64,000 nucleotides of DNA from Thermothelomyces thermophilus ATCC 42464. Lineage: Eukaryota; Ascomycota; Sordariomycetes; Sordariales; Chaetomiaceae. The notes below the pieces were generated by a model. The model was not told the origin of the DNA. It saw nothing but the letters and a program-made list of their open reading frames with translations, and did no database searches. Of this stretch, positions 10,235-21,902 are shown piece by piece (position 1 is the stretch's first letter; each line of letters begins with the position of its first letter). The stretch is taken from the NCBI RefSeq assembly GCF_000226095.1, contig NC_016472.1, positions 4,836,001 through 4,900,000 of the forward strand, given 5' to 3'. Both the position numbers and the translations under genes were made by a program.

Positions 10235-12320
10235 CTAATATAACCTTCTGCCTACGCGCCACGCCGTCGATGGATACTCTTCCTGCTCTTCCCTAAGGGA
10301 CGAGCCCCATAATGAACCTGTCTTGGGCCTAGACGAGAGGGCTCCAGGGCAGTAATCTGGGTGACCACCCGATCCAAGAGTCAACATGTCCGGCTCCAGA
10401 GAAAGCCAATCTTTATCGGGCAGAAATGCGGCATCATTGGGCTCATCGAGGTTGGCGGCTCTTGAAGGGGCACGTGGCCTTCGGTCCAAATGGCTAGGCA
10501 TGTCGAATTCGGAGCGAAATGGTACACAGTGCTCTGCGGCCTGTTCAGAAATCGTCGCGGCTTCCTGTTCTATCCTTCGTATGAACTCCTCCAGATTCTC
10601 GGGCCCAAGGTTTCCTGGAGCGTCAACGTAATCATCGATCTGGTGGTGGCCTGCGAGGGCCAGGCTTTGACGAGTAGAGCCTTGATATTCTGTTGATAAG
10701 CCCGGCGATTGCAAGAGGAATCCCCTGTTCGGAATTTCCCTTTCATCCGGCAGAGAGAATCCAGAACCTCTCTCAAGGCTGAGCGCATTTTGACGCCATT
10801 CCGGTGCTGACCAGTTCTCTCTGCTTCTGATGATCGGGAGCGGTGATGCTTCTTGCACGCGATACCCCCGATTGGTCGTTTGATCTTCCACCATTCCATG
10901 ATCGTCAAGCCTCCGAGATTGCATTGAGTGTCTCTCTGCTTCTTTAGGAGTCGATTCGGTTTGGGCTGCAGCATCTTTGCGGCTTCTTTCTCTGATATTT
11001 TGAACTTTCTCGGGTGGAGAGTTTGCTTCGGCTTCGACAACCCGATCAGATCTGGCCCCAGAGAAGGTTGCTGCGCCGTGGCTGGAGCTCGCCCTCCTGG
11101 AACAGGAGGCTTCAGGGCCAAGACCTACGGCCTGACCGACATACTGTTTTGACCATGCTGAACCACCTCTAGCTTTCTCGCTCGAGCTGTCATGAGGCGT
11201 TTCTCCCGAGTCGTGGCTTCGAACTTCTGGCAGGGACCTGGAATATCGGGGTACCTCTTCTCCTTGGCTAATGGTAATGGTGCTGTACGACGGTTGCGAA
11301 CTAAGGAACGACCTGCAGCGTTCATGCTGGGTGCGTAGGAAATGCAGCTTCAAGCCGCGCGACACACCGTGATGTTCCCTTTCATGACTCGCAAATCCTC
11401 GTCGCTCACCCCGGGTTTCCTTGCCGCACGTCCCTCGAGAGAAGAACACAGAAAGCTCCTCGAGCTCTTTGTCTTCTTTTCGGCTCCTGTCGAGCCTTGA
11501 TTTAGTGACAGGAGTGTCCGAGGACCTTCGGGTCAGGCTCTTGTGAAAACGACCCTTTCTCGGAACTTGGTTGCTTCCTGTGATCCGTTAGCCTTAACAA
11601 AGATACCCGTGCCTTGTTGCTGAGCGGGTGCGTTTACCCCGTGGAAGCAAATGGCCTGTTGCAGACTCTTTCTGGAGTATGTGCATATTCATGTCAGCAT
11701 TTTGCAAACTCGTCTCCCTTATGAGTACTTTTTGGGTGGCTGGCACTAACAGTCCGGTCTCCCCCCCCAGCGACCTCTTGTGGTATATGTTTCCGAGACC
11801 CCTCGTCCGAGATTTGTCTATGCCCTTCCCAAACGTTGTGGCCACATTTGTCATCTCCGATCGTATAACGCTTTCTCTTCTCGAATCCGTATCTCGCATG
11901 CTCGGTTGCCTTCGAGGATGAAGCAGGGGGTTCCGACATTGACCTCGATCTCTTCCTGCGTCTGCCTCCACGAGTGCTTGACCGAGATTGTTCTGCTAAC
12001 ATGAGTTGTTCTCTCTTGTGCCTTCTGTGCTGGTTCTTCGAGTGCTCGGGTTTGTGGCCTCTCTCGTGGCCTGTTCCCAGGGGCTTGTGATGACTAGCCC
12101 CTGTCTGTTGCAGCCATGCTTGCACGAACTCATCATTCTCTGCTTTCGAACGTGGAACTGGCCACTCGCCCAGACCTTCAAGGGGCTTGCTGGACTTCAA
12201 GATCTGCTGTGGCCTATTTTTCAAGCCCTTGTCGTTATTTCGCGTGCGGTCTCCATGGCCGTGGCAATCGTGGTGCGCTCGAGATGCCTTCTCAAAGCGA
12301 CGTGATCGCAGGATTTCCAT
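10235..12320 (-). CDS. large disordered basic protein, unknown function
   Basis: The proposed exons 12320-11751, 11671-11638 and 11577-10235 give 648 residues. Intron 1 (GTTAGT to CTCCAG, branch TGCTGAC) and intron 2 (GTAAAC to CACAG, branch CTAAC) both keep the frame. The N-terminal 190 residues are rich in Arg, Lys, His and Ser, with a nuclear-localisation-like RRRKRSRS stretch and a possible folded patch (NDEFVQAWLQQTG). The rest is polar, with one short helical segment (NLEEFIRRIEQEAATI) near the C-terminus and a hydrophobic patch DKDWLSLEPD. I do not recognise a domain. The start is uncertain because the frame stays open further upstream without an obvious better ATG. The 3' end lies 88 bp from the end of the CitE-like gene (convergent). 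Confidence 0.65.
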
Positions 12321-15300
12321 GTCTTTTCTGGGAATGCGTGATACTAATACGATAGAGCACCAGTGTTCTTGTCAAGAGAGTGGTGATGAAGCAGAAGTTG
12401 ACATCGTTTAAGCCACAGCCTACCCGACATTCGTACCTGGAAAGCACCAGTTAACCACTGGAGAGGAGCACCTTCTCAGATGGGGTTTAGGAACCTGAGC
12501 GTAGTAACCAACTGAAAGCCACACTTGCTACCATTCAGTTTGTAGAGTCTTGCCGGGTTGTACCTGCCATTGGTCGTCCACATATGTGCAGTACCAACCC
12601 GAAGCTACTCCTGGGTCAACCCGCGTGGATGCTCGAAGCACTAGCACTAGGTTTGGTAGGTGCTTTGCCTTAGTTACACGTAGATAGGTACCTTAGTTAG
12701 GTAGGTAGCTATTTACAAACCCGAAGTCTGACATCCATCACCTCCAGTATGTTCGGGGGCTGTAATATGAGGCAGACATGCATCTACCTACTTACTTGCC
12801 TACCTTACCAACATTACCTAGGTATGTATATACCTGCACGAGGTATTCTTCGCTATACGCAGGCTGTATGACCTCGGCAGGAGCCGCTGGCAGCACTTAT
12901 TATCCACTGCGGGCGGCACGTGCGATGGTTTCCGATCTCTCTCCTCCTCAAGCGTCCATCTGAGTTCATCTCTTGTGCCCTTGTTTTTTGGTGCTCCTGC
13001 CTGCTGTTGAGGGGTCATAGGAGGCCTGCGGGTGCGAGACAACATGATGAACCAGGGTGCTCGCAACCCGTATATCAGGCAGTCGACTATAATCGCTACG
13101 TAAGCGTACCATCGCCCTGAGCTCCGAGTTGTTTTCGTCGACACAGGTTATCTTGGCAATCTCACTCCACTGGCAATACCGAGGCGCAGCTCCAAAAAAA
13201 AAACAAAAAAAAAAAAAAAAGGAGGTGACGCGTACGGAGTGCTCGAAGAGTTGCAAAGAGCTTCTCTTCGAGCTTGGATACCGAGGCTCCCAGTTCCAAG
13301 AGCCTGTCTTCAGGTGCCCCGCCCGCCGGCGTAATGTGCAAGGTGAACGAGAGTGATTTCGTCGTCTTCCGCGCCAATTAAAACCAGCAGCGTTTAATTC
13401 CAGCCAAAGAATCGGTACTTGCAATTTGTATGGATTTGCCGAAAACATGCTGCCTTAAACACATAGAGACGTGCGTTTATTAAGGATGGAAGGTACTCTT
13501 GTCCTACTACGTACCAAGTAAAAGTCAGGTATGTACTGTACTGTACATACATACATACACTATTCCACATACACTACTCCGTACTGGCAGGGTGTTCGTG
13601 CCCTTGTTCTCGATATTTGTAGTCACAGCGGGCCCGCTGACGTTTCCCACGAGTGGACGATGGATCCTCCTGACCCGAACCGAATGGATGGCCGTGCGCT
13701 TTCCCTCGATAGGTAACTAGATCATGCATCCGATGTTCTGCATGTCAGAGATGCACAAGCGGAATGAACCAGTGGGGTGCATCACCGAGATGGGCGGGAC
13801 CGCTGGGCAGTCCTCTTGCCCCTTATGGCCACTTGCAGACCAGGCTCCGGCTCCGCAATGCCGACTTGGAACTTACCTTGCAAGGCTCAGATCTTGCGGA
13901 ACGCCCAACGTGTCAAATCTTGGTAGTTGAACCGCGTAGCAGGCTGCCAATCAGGAAGGAGAACTAGCACCCCTCCTCTCCCAGAAGCAGATGCGCAGCG
14001 CATACCCATCACGCATTTACAAGACCCGGGATATGCGCTGGCGTGCGGCAGAAGCCTGGAGTTGCACGGATGGCCGACACATCGTTGGGGTCTCACCATT
14101 CTCCCCACCCGCAATCCTTCCTCAACGCGTCCGCCGATACTCGGGCAGTCGAACACTCAACATACGTTTCTCGCCGCCAAGGGCTCGAGAACCGTAGTAT
14201 GGCGGAATTTCGGTGTAAGGCGGGTGCTCGTGCTGTCTGACATGAGATAGCACCGAATGACGCGGTAGGCGATTTTATATTTGGCTGGCTCGATCTCGTC
14301 GCATCGTGCGAGCTGGAAGAAGGTAGCTTGCGGGTTTGTCGTTCGAGAATCGTCTGCTGCTGCGGGCGTGATATTTCGGCTCGTTGAACAACGTGGGTCC
14401 TTTTCCCGTGGCAGACCCCTCCCTCCTCCCATCCAACCCACGAGAGTTCCAACAAAAAATGCAGCGACGTGGGCAAGAGAGATCTGAGGCGGCCAGATAA
14501 GCGACAGCAATGGGGTCTCATAGAGGAACGGTCCGCCCGAGATGCGTCTCGCACGTTTCGCATCTCCCTAAAAACAACAATCCCGTTTCATGCTTACACG
14601 TATCCGCCTATTTTACCGCCTACCGTCAATTCTGTTTCGGCCGATCCCTGGCGTCACCAATGCGACTCCCTTTCGATTCGGGAGTTTCGATGCATACTGT
14701 GGACGGAGATCACCGCATCTGGCTTAGGGCTCTGGACTGGGTCCGGGCCTTCTCGCGACAAGGTGAGCTCAGGATGGATGGGCTGCGTAATCAGGGCGCA
14801 TATTTGCCAATGCCGGCAAAATCATCACAATGCCTCGAGTAGTCAGCCTTTCACCCCAGTCCTTGTGGGGTGGGCACCGTCGATTGGGAGACCCATGATG
14901 GCCAGGGACTGGGATCACCTGCATGGAAACCTACCTTGAGTATGTACGGATTACATAGTACACTACAGTACATACATACACATATTTGGGAACCGTGTTT
15001 CGTCCCCGATGAGCCGCAGCAAGGATGGAAATTCCTCGCAATGTGAGCGAGCTCTGGGCGTGCGACTATACCTGATCGAGCCCCCTGACGCAAATTGCAA
15101 GGGACAGTCGCAAGGGAGTAGAGTACTGTGTACGGAGTACGGACGTACAGTATTGGTCCTCGTGATGTGGGGCCCGACTCTGCAGAGACTGAACTGATGG
15201 TTCCCGTTGATGATGGTCAAAGAACTCGAGTCCAACGGTCGGTCAAAACGCTGGTTTCGGTGCCCATGGCCCGAAAAAAGCCTTGTGGTGTGGATGGGCT

Positions 15301-16198
15301 GCCGTTTTCTGAGCCGTCCGGACCCGCTGGGATACAGACCTCTCTCTCGCTGCGTCAATGCAGAAACCCCGGTCGGAACGCGTCCTACTCTTTGCTGTTT
15401 TCCTGATATGTTTGATGCTTGTCTGGGCCCCATCATGCCACCATGTTCATGCTTGTCGAAACATGGGACTAGCGCATCTTCAAGCATATCCAGGAGCTCG
15501 CAAAGGACAGTCAGGCTTGAGGCGGCGAGTGGTTCTCTCTCGTGGGCCAAGCTAGGAGGCGGCTATTATGATCCATTCTTAAGTATCCCCCCCCGCCTTA
15601 CCTTTTGGCATTTAAGGTGGTAGCGCCAGTACAGGCGGGCTTTTGCATCTTTCATCTAGAGCCCTCTTTCTCCCAACCAACCAAGCCGCTCGATAGGGAG
15701 GATACTGGAGGATCCTTGACCCTTACCACATTACGCAGCTCGGCCAGCACCTCGCTGCTCACCGGCCACCGTCCCGCTTCCTTCTCTTGCCATATCTTTG
15801 TAGTTAACTCGCCGGTCTCGACTCAAGAAGTAGGCGACCAGCTATTTGAGCTCAAGTCCCCTCTGCTCTCCGGCTGAAGTCAACAAGCCGCTGGTCTGAC
15901 GATACATCCAACCGCCGCGAAACGGTCGGCGAAACGACCTTCCTCTTCGTTAGCGCCCGGCTCCAGAAAAAAAAAAGGTGCTCTCAGTTCCCCGCCTTTC
16001 TCTCGGTCCAGCACGCTTCAAACTTTGTTGAAGTCCACTCGCTCTGTTATTCCGGATGCCGCCATCTCTCGTATTTTGACACTCTCCAGCAGCACGACAG
16101 AACGTGACTACACTTTGCCTGCTTTCAACACCTGAGACAAGAACTCGGCAATTTGGCACGTCAGCAAACTGAGGGATTCGAAGGGCTAGCCAGCAACA
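12321..16198. other. 3.9-kb intergenic region, no gene seen
   Basis: Frames here are short, overlap on both strands and lack domain-like patterns. Visible features are TAGGTA/TACCTA-rich sequence at 12,650-12,850, an interrupted A-run at 13,193-13,220, and GTAC-type elements near 13,530-13,560, 14,940-14,985 and 15,120-15,155. Bases 15,950-16,198 are probably the leader of the RRM gene. A non-coding RNA gene cannot be excluded. Confidence 0.5.
13193..13220. repeat. A-rich homopolymer tract
   Basis: Two A runs separated by a single C, in otherwise GC-balanced intergenic sequence. No target duplication was seen around it, so it is not scored as a retroposon tail. Confidence 0.8.
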
Positions 16199-17058
16199 AT
16201 GTCGAAACTCTTCATTGGGTGAGGAGTCACATCTTGTCCATGTTTTGCCATCATGAATCCCGGGCTACTGACTGACACAACCATGCGTAGCGGACTCGCA
16301 TGGCATACAGAAGAAGCGACACTGAGACAGAAGTTTGAAGAGTTTGGTGAGGTTGAGGAGGCCGTACGTTGTCCCGTCTGTCCATTCGAGCTGATTACTA
16401 TCGACTCCCAAGTCCTCCTCCAAGACCATGAGATTCTCTGTCAGGTCCAGGACGGTCTAACATCTTGTTAGGTTGTGGTGAAGGATCGCGACACTGGCCG
16501 CAGCAGAGGATTCGGTTTTGTGCGCTACATAAATGAGGATGATGCCCAGAAAGCCATCACGGCAATGAACAACGTTGAGTAAGCCAGCTTGAAGAGAGGT
16601 TAACCACCTTCCGTCAACGGCCAGCTACTGACCGACCTCTCCCCAAGGTTCGACGGGCGGCAGATCCGTGTCGATAAGGCCTCGGACACTGGTCCTAAAG
16701 GTGGTGGACGAGGGGGTGGTACCTCAAACAACTTCAATAGGGGCGGATATGCCCCCATTCCAGTAGCGGGCGGCCCTGTTCCGGGGATCGCATACGGCAC
16801 CCAGCAGCCATACGCGATGCCGACGCCCAATATGTACCACCAGCCTTACGGGCGCGGCTATGCTCCGGCAGGCCCTGCCGCGTACGCCGTCCCTTCGCAA
16901 GGTAGGTGGGAGGTGGGAGGTTAGAACGACGGAAAGGAGGAACAGGCTGTGCTGACAGGAGAATAGCATGGGTGGCTAACCCCTATGGGTATCCCAATCC
17001 GACCCAGCAAGGTCAACCCCCTCAGCAGCCAAGCCAAGGTCCCGGGCCGGGATATTGA
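16199..17058 (+). CDS. glycine-rich RNA-binding protein with one RRM
   Basis: Five exons, 16199-16218, 16291-16363, 16472-16578, 16648-16901 and 16967-17058, encode 181 residues. The RRM occupies about residues 3-78, with RNP2 LFIGGL near the start and RNP1 RGFGFVRY in the third exon. It is followed by a Gly-rich linker (KGGGRGGG) and a tail rich in Gly, Tyr, Pro and Gln. This is the layout of small glycine-rich/cold-inducible RNA-binding proteins, which bind single-stranded RNA and act as RNA chaperones in nucleus and cytoplasm. Four introns of 65-108 nt, three of them within the RRM, have clear CTAAC/CTGAC branch points. The first exon contains only 20 coding bases. The specific RNA target is not predictable. 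Confidence 0.92.
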
Positions 17059-17792
17059 GTTGATCGCCGATACCCTAATGGTATAAACGGATCCTCGGAG
17101 ACTGCCCTATACATTAAACGGAGTGCTATGAAAGAAGTGCTACTCGATAAGCTATCGACGACAACTACGACGGAGACAATGGAGATGGAGAGATGGAGAG
17201 ATTGTTACGTACCTCGACTCGCGCCTCCTTCTTCTACCGACGAAACACAAAAATGGGCCTGGATTGTCCGTCAAGGATGCTGAGCAACTAGACGTTGTCG
17301 CTTCGGGACCATTGACCGCATGATACCCCTCGCACACTCCTGTTTTCAATTTCCTTCTTTCCTTCGCACCATCACCAGCTGCGTGGAATAAGTCAACTGC
17401 ATTCACGAGTGCCGCTCCTGGCCATTGCTTTTTTTCTCTTTTTCTTTTTTCTTCCTGTCCTCGTTTTGATTTCCTCACCCACCCCGCCACCACCTGCTGC
17501 ATTCTTTCTCAACCGAGGAAGCGTAAAGAGGCAAAGCAAAAACAGGCGTCACATTACCCCTGACTTTATGGTACGTAGGGGAGCTCTACCCGAGGGCGAT
17601 TTTTACGGTCCGGAAACTTATGGAGAACCCTGGTCGGTAGACAAGGGATATGTCTATGAGAAGATCTCTCGGTTGAAGGTAACCAAGAATGTGTGGCCGA
17701 GATGATGGCCAGTCAGAGAAGGACCCAAACGGGGAAGGGTTTGCGCTTTTATTTCTCCCGTCTTAACAGTGCTTTATTCAACTTGACCTCGA
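17059..17792. other. intergenic region between convergent genes
   Basis: 3' flanks of the RRM gene and of the ChaC gene. A pyrimidine-rich stretch lies at 17,427-17,460. The one plus-strand frame here (17,409-17,705) begins inside that tract and looks non-coding. Confidence 0.55.
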
Positions 17793-19217
17793 TCACGAAG
17801 TCTTCTCGGTCTCTTCTTGCTCATCTATGTCGCCGGCATTTCTGAAGTTGTGGGGCTGCTCATGGTGCTGCTGCTCCCGCTGCAGAACCGACGGCGTTAG
17901 GTGTTCCGGACTGGTGGCAGTGGTGCCGTTGCGGACAATGACAGAAGGCGGCGGGGCGGCGGCCTCCTCTTCTTCTTCCGTTCTGTCCGCCTTGATCCCT
18001 TCCACCTCCTTTACCTCCCCCCTGTCCTTCTTCTCTTCGCGAGCTGCGATGGCTCGAACCCGGTTCGACAGGTCCGTGACATGTTCGTCTCCACTCTCCG
18101 GACTCAACTCGCCCAGCGCGGCTTCAAGGCCCCAAAGGTAGTCACGATTTAGACCGCTCGGCCCGCTGCTGCGATAGATGTGCTCGGCAAGTTTCTGTGG
18201 GTCCTGCGGGCCGACAAACTGCTCGTTGTCGGGAGTACCGATGTAGACCAGCGTCCGAAAGGGGAAGTCGTGGTGATGATTCTGCGGCAGCAGGGCCGGG
18301 TCGACGCCAGGGGCCGGGTAAAAGGGCGTGTAGTGAATTGTGTACCCGTTGATCTCGCGGATGTCCAGGTACTCTTTAACTTCGGCAACGCGGTCGGCCT
18401 TGATGCGGTAGGCTACGCCCCACACTTTGTCGGGGGCCGAGTCGTGATGATCGACCAGCTGCTCCCAATAAGAGCGCGATATCAGGGTGACAACACGGCC
18501 CGGGGCTTCGGGGGTGCCGCGGTGATCTTGACTGGTAGGGGGGACAGCGGGTTAGCAGGTCGATACACAGCCAGCCGGGAAATGCATTGTTTGGAATTGA
18601 CGCGACTGCTGGACGAATCCAGGAGGCCAGCGACTGGACAATGACGCCACAGACACCAACACCCATCACCGTTGAAAACAGTATGACATGGGGAAGTCCG
18701 AGCTTAAGTACCTTGCCTATAAGACGCTGGTCAGCATGGGAAAATCTGGAGTGGAAGACCGGCAGACAGGGTGCATGAGACCTCGAATGTTACCGAAGCC
18801 CCAATGAAGGAAGGGCAAGGGGCAAGGAACCGGTAGAGGAACAGGGGAAAGGTTGGAAAGCTTGGTGCATCGCGGGGTTGCGAACAGATATGCTTCGTCC
18901 ACTTACCTGCCAAAATCTCCGAACATAGCCCGTCACCCAGCCAGGGATTCGCCTATCTGGGACTGGTCAGCTCCTGCGTTGCCGACCCGGACGATCACGC
19001 CAACGGGGTTTAGGCCCATGGAATGGTGTTACCGAAGTGCGGTGGTGGTTTCCAGATCAGGCTTCTGCGTATGGGCGTGCCAAAACGGCTAGGAGTCAGC
19101 TCCATTCGAGTCCACGTAAGGTTCGGGAGGTAGGGGGTAGGTAAGGTAACGTCGAACGCACCCGTATCCGAACAACCAGAACTCATCGGCTTCAGCCGTA
19201 GTTCCGTTGGTTGCCAT
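17793..19217 (-). CDS. ChaC-type gamma-glutamylcyclotransferase
   Basis: The proposed exons on the minus strand are 19217-19162, 19064-19033, 18956-18907, a 5-nt exon 18716-18712, and 18531-17793, for 293 residues. The enzyme breaks glutathione into 5-oxoproline and Cys-Gly in the cytosol. The substrate-binding motif YGSLIW is at residues 18-23; the predicted catalytic glutamate is E107 in DIREINGY. Other family blocks are PGWVTGYVRRFWQ, DHRGTPEAPGRVVTLI and WGVAYRI. Without the 5-nt exon the frames of FWQ and DHRG cannot be joined; with it the protein reads FWQASQDHRG, as expected for the family. The last 100 residues are an acidic, Glu-rich, low-complexity tail not needed for catalysis. All donors and acceptors are GT/AG. 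Confidence 0.9.
18712..18716 (-). other. predicted 5-nt microexon of the ChaC gene
   Basis: On the minus strand the sequence reads TTATAG, then GCAAG, then GTACTT. The five bases GCAAG supply Ala and two bases of Ser between the exon ending in FWQ and the exon beginning with the last base of Ser and QDHRG. A CTGAC branch-point match lies about 13 nt upstream of the acceptor. The flanking introns are about 190 and 180 nt. Confidence 0.75.
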
Positions 19218-20764
19218 TCTCCGGGATCCAGAAGCGCTCACGTAGGTTTCAATGTTGAGGAATCAGACAGTGCTGCAAGGACCCGCGTAGTGCTCGGATC
19301 GAATGGCTGGATGCTCCCTCAGGTCCGGCTCGATACTCTTCAGAAACCTGTCCCTGGTCGCCTTCAGAAACACTCCCGATCGCCCAACTTAACTCGACTG
19401 CAGGTTTGATCGTTACCTCCAGGTGAATGAGAAAGGCGTGGTCGTTATCCAGACTCAAGACGCATTACCTTTCCCTTCGAGTTCGTCACAGAGCCTCAAG
19501 AAACAACTAGAAACACCGGAAGTTGCGGCCAATCGCTCAGGCTGCACATCCACTGAAGGTGCTTGAACCGTTGGGTGGGGACTAGAGCGCAAGCGTGCGC
19601 GTGCTTTGGCCCGCGTATCGCCTCATTCAATTGCTCATTCCTTTTCTCAGTGCACAGCAACCTAACAGTCAAATGATATTCATCTGCTTTCTTGAGAAAG
19701 ACGACGACGACGACGATTTCACTGCCTCGTTTCGTGAGATCATCAATTCCTTCTTCAATCACCGACGGACTGACCATCTTCCTTCCAAGGCTTGCCTGCT
19801 CGTCCCGCGTCAGATCGACTTATTGATCAACAGAAGCGAAATATAGGAAGGAAAAAAATAGAATGCATTGAGAAGTGCGCTGCCTTGTCGAGAACTATTT
19901 TGTAGCTACCGACGACGGTACGGGTTACGCTTCGAGACTCGTATAGGAGAACGATGAGCAACGACCTAAGGGGTAAGGCAGGTACGCACATACGGTACCT
20001 ACTCCGCACTACCAATTACAACCTTTCATGTGCCCAGGGGTAAGAAACATTGAACCTTCAAGTAACCTACAATACCTTACCATCTGCAATGTATTTAGCA
20101 GAAGCTCGACTCGGGAATGCATCACCTGCGCGCGATAGAATGTTTCGTTCCACTACCTTTCTTTTACGTTCTATCGTAAATCATGTTTTGTGAGGTCATG
20201 CAATCTCGTGTTCTCCGAGCCCATACCGCGGTATTCGCTCGCCCCAGGGTTCCCTACCGCCTGTTGTGGGCGTCACTGAGGGGTTTGTTACACGGGCACT
20301 GAACATAGTAGGCCCTCCTGGCTCAATACCCCGCAGAGCGCCAATAAGGGGCACGTGGTGGAATGCTAAACGAGTTTGTTCATACATCCGCAGCACTTCG
20401 GAGCAGGTATTCGATTTTGTGTCTGTTTCTCGGCCCATACAATACCGATTACCTCCATACGCATCCTGATCCCGCGTATCCTTCTCCACTTGGGCCGCTG
20501 CCAAGCTAGGTGTTGTGACGGCGCTCTGCGGCGAAGCTTGCGGCTGAGTCGACCGGCCCAGTCGGGTTGGAGCCGCAAAAGGTAACGGTTTCCCGCAGCA
20601 ACTGAGTTACTCAACTCTCCGTACTCATTAGGTTACCCTGTTTCTGTTGGCCGCGTCCAACCAAGCTCATTCTACACGCGTTCACAACACCAGACCTGAC
20701 AGAACCAGGAGATTGGCCAGCGACGACCCCGTGCTCAGTCACAACAGCTTACGCACGCACGAAG
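19218..20764. other. divergent intergenic region, no gene seen
   Basis: A gap between the 5' ends of the ChaC (-) and PEF (+) genes. Short frames only. A run of GAC triplets occurs at 19,701-19,717 and a GGTACC-containing patch near 19,980-20,000. Confidence 0.5.
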
Positions 20765-21902
20765 ATGGCCTACAACCGACCATATAACCCAGACGAGCTG
20801 CCCAGGTAAGTAGATACGCGATGCACCTTGACGCGCTGTTGTAGACGGGGTCCTGCGAACGCTGGGGGAGCCCCGCCATCGCGATTGCCGTTCTGTGTCC
20901 ACCCCGCGCGACCGACTCGGACAATCCGTCTAACAGTCTCCACCAGGTTCGCAGAACCAGAACAGGTGAGTTTCCGATAGTTTCTGCATCTTGCTGCTGC
21001 TTCGGGGCTCTTTGTCGGCGATGCGGACGCTAACCGACGCACCTCTTCCTGCGCTGTCCAGAGAGGAAGTACCAAGTCCCCAGTTTCGGCGCCGCCTCCG
21101 TCTTCACGATACGAGACTAAGCCCCCTCCGCCGCGCCCTATCGAGAGTAGAGGTTCCGGGGACCCGTACGGATCGCATCACCAGGAGCGCCTATCGCCTA
21201 GACAGCAGGCACCGCCCGACCGTTACGGCATGAGTCCACCCCCGACTTCCGGTGGCGGCCGACCCGTACATCACAATCTCCCGCCGGCCAACTCGAAACC
21301 GCCCTCGAGCCCTACGCCGCGCGATAGCTCAGCGGACCCGACACTGCTCCCGCTCTTCCGGGCTGTAGACAAAGATGGTGAGTCGTGGGGAGGAGGCGAG
21401 ATCGCCACCGGGCCGCTGCTCACATCCCCTTGTCCCAGGCACCGGCCAGCTTTCGGAGCGTGAGCTCTCGGCTGCCCTTGTCAACGGCGACTGGACGGCC
21501 TTCGACCCGCAGACGGTACGCATGATGATACGCATGTTCGACAGCGACCGCAGCGGCACCATCGGCTTCGAGGAATTCTGCGGCTTGTGGTCATTTTTGG
21601 CCTCATGGCGCTCGCTCTTTGACCGCTTCGACACGGACCGGTCGGGCAACATCAGCTTGGACGAGTTCAGCCGCGCTCTCGTCGCATTCCGCTACCGCCT
21701 AAGCGACCGCTTCGTCGAGACCCTCTTCCGCACCTACGACAAACGCAACGAGGGCGTCATGAGCTTCGACCTGTTCGTACAGGCCTGCATCAGCCTCAAG
21801 CGCATGACCGACGTGTTCAAGCGGTACGACGATGACCGGGATGGGTACATCACGCTGAGCTTTGAGGACTTCTTGACCGAGATTCTGCGCCAGCTGAGAT
21901 AA
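20765..21902 (+). CDS. PEF (penta-EF-hand) calcium-binding protein, peflin/ALG-2-like
   Basis: Exons 20765-20805, 20947-20965, 21062-21377 and 21439-21902 encode 279 residues. A disordered N-terminal half rich in Pro, Ser and Arg is followed by five EF-hands from about residue 115. Loops 1, 2, 3 and 5 are canonical (DKDGTGQLSERE, DSDRSGTIGFEE, DTDRSGNISLDE, DDDRDGYITLSF); loop 4 (YDKRNEGVMSF) is degenerate, as usual in this family. PEF proteins dimerise through EF5 and bind targets in a calcium-dependent way; yeast Pef1 acts in cell polarity and bud-site/cation responses. Intron 3 splits a Gly codon inside loop 1. Exon 2 is only 19 nt. It joins the frame between exons 1 and 3 and is less certain than the rest. 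Confidence 0.88.

Noticed and set aside
12321-16198. Several 100-160-residue frames on both strands
   Set aside because: They overlap each other, have no family-like content and no consistent intron signals.
18050-18070. CTCGAACCCGGTTCGA palindrome resembling a tRNA T-arm
   Set aside because: It lies inside the ChaC coding exon and no other tRNA arms surround it.
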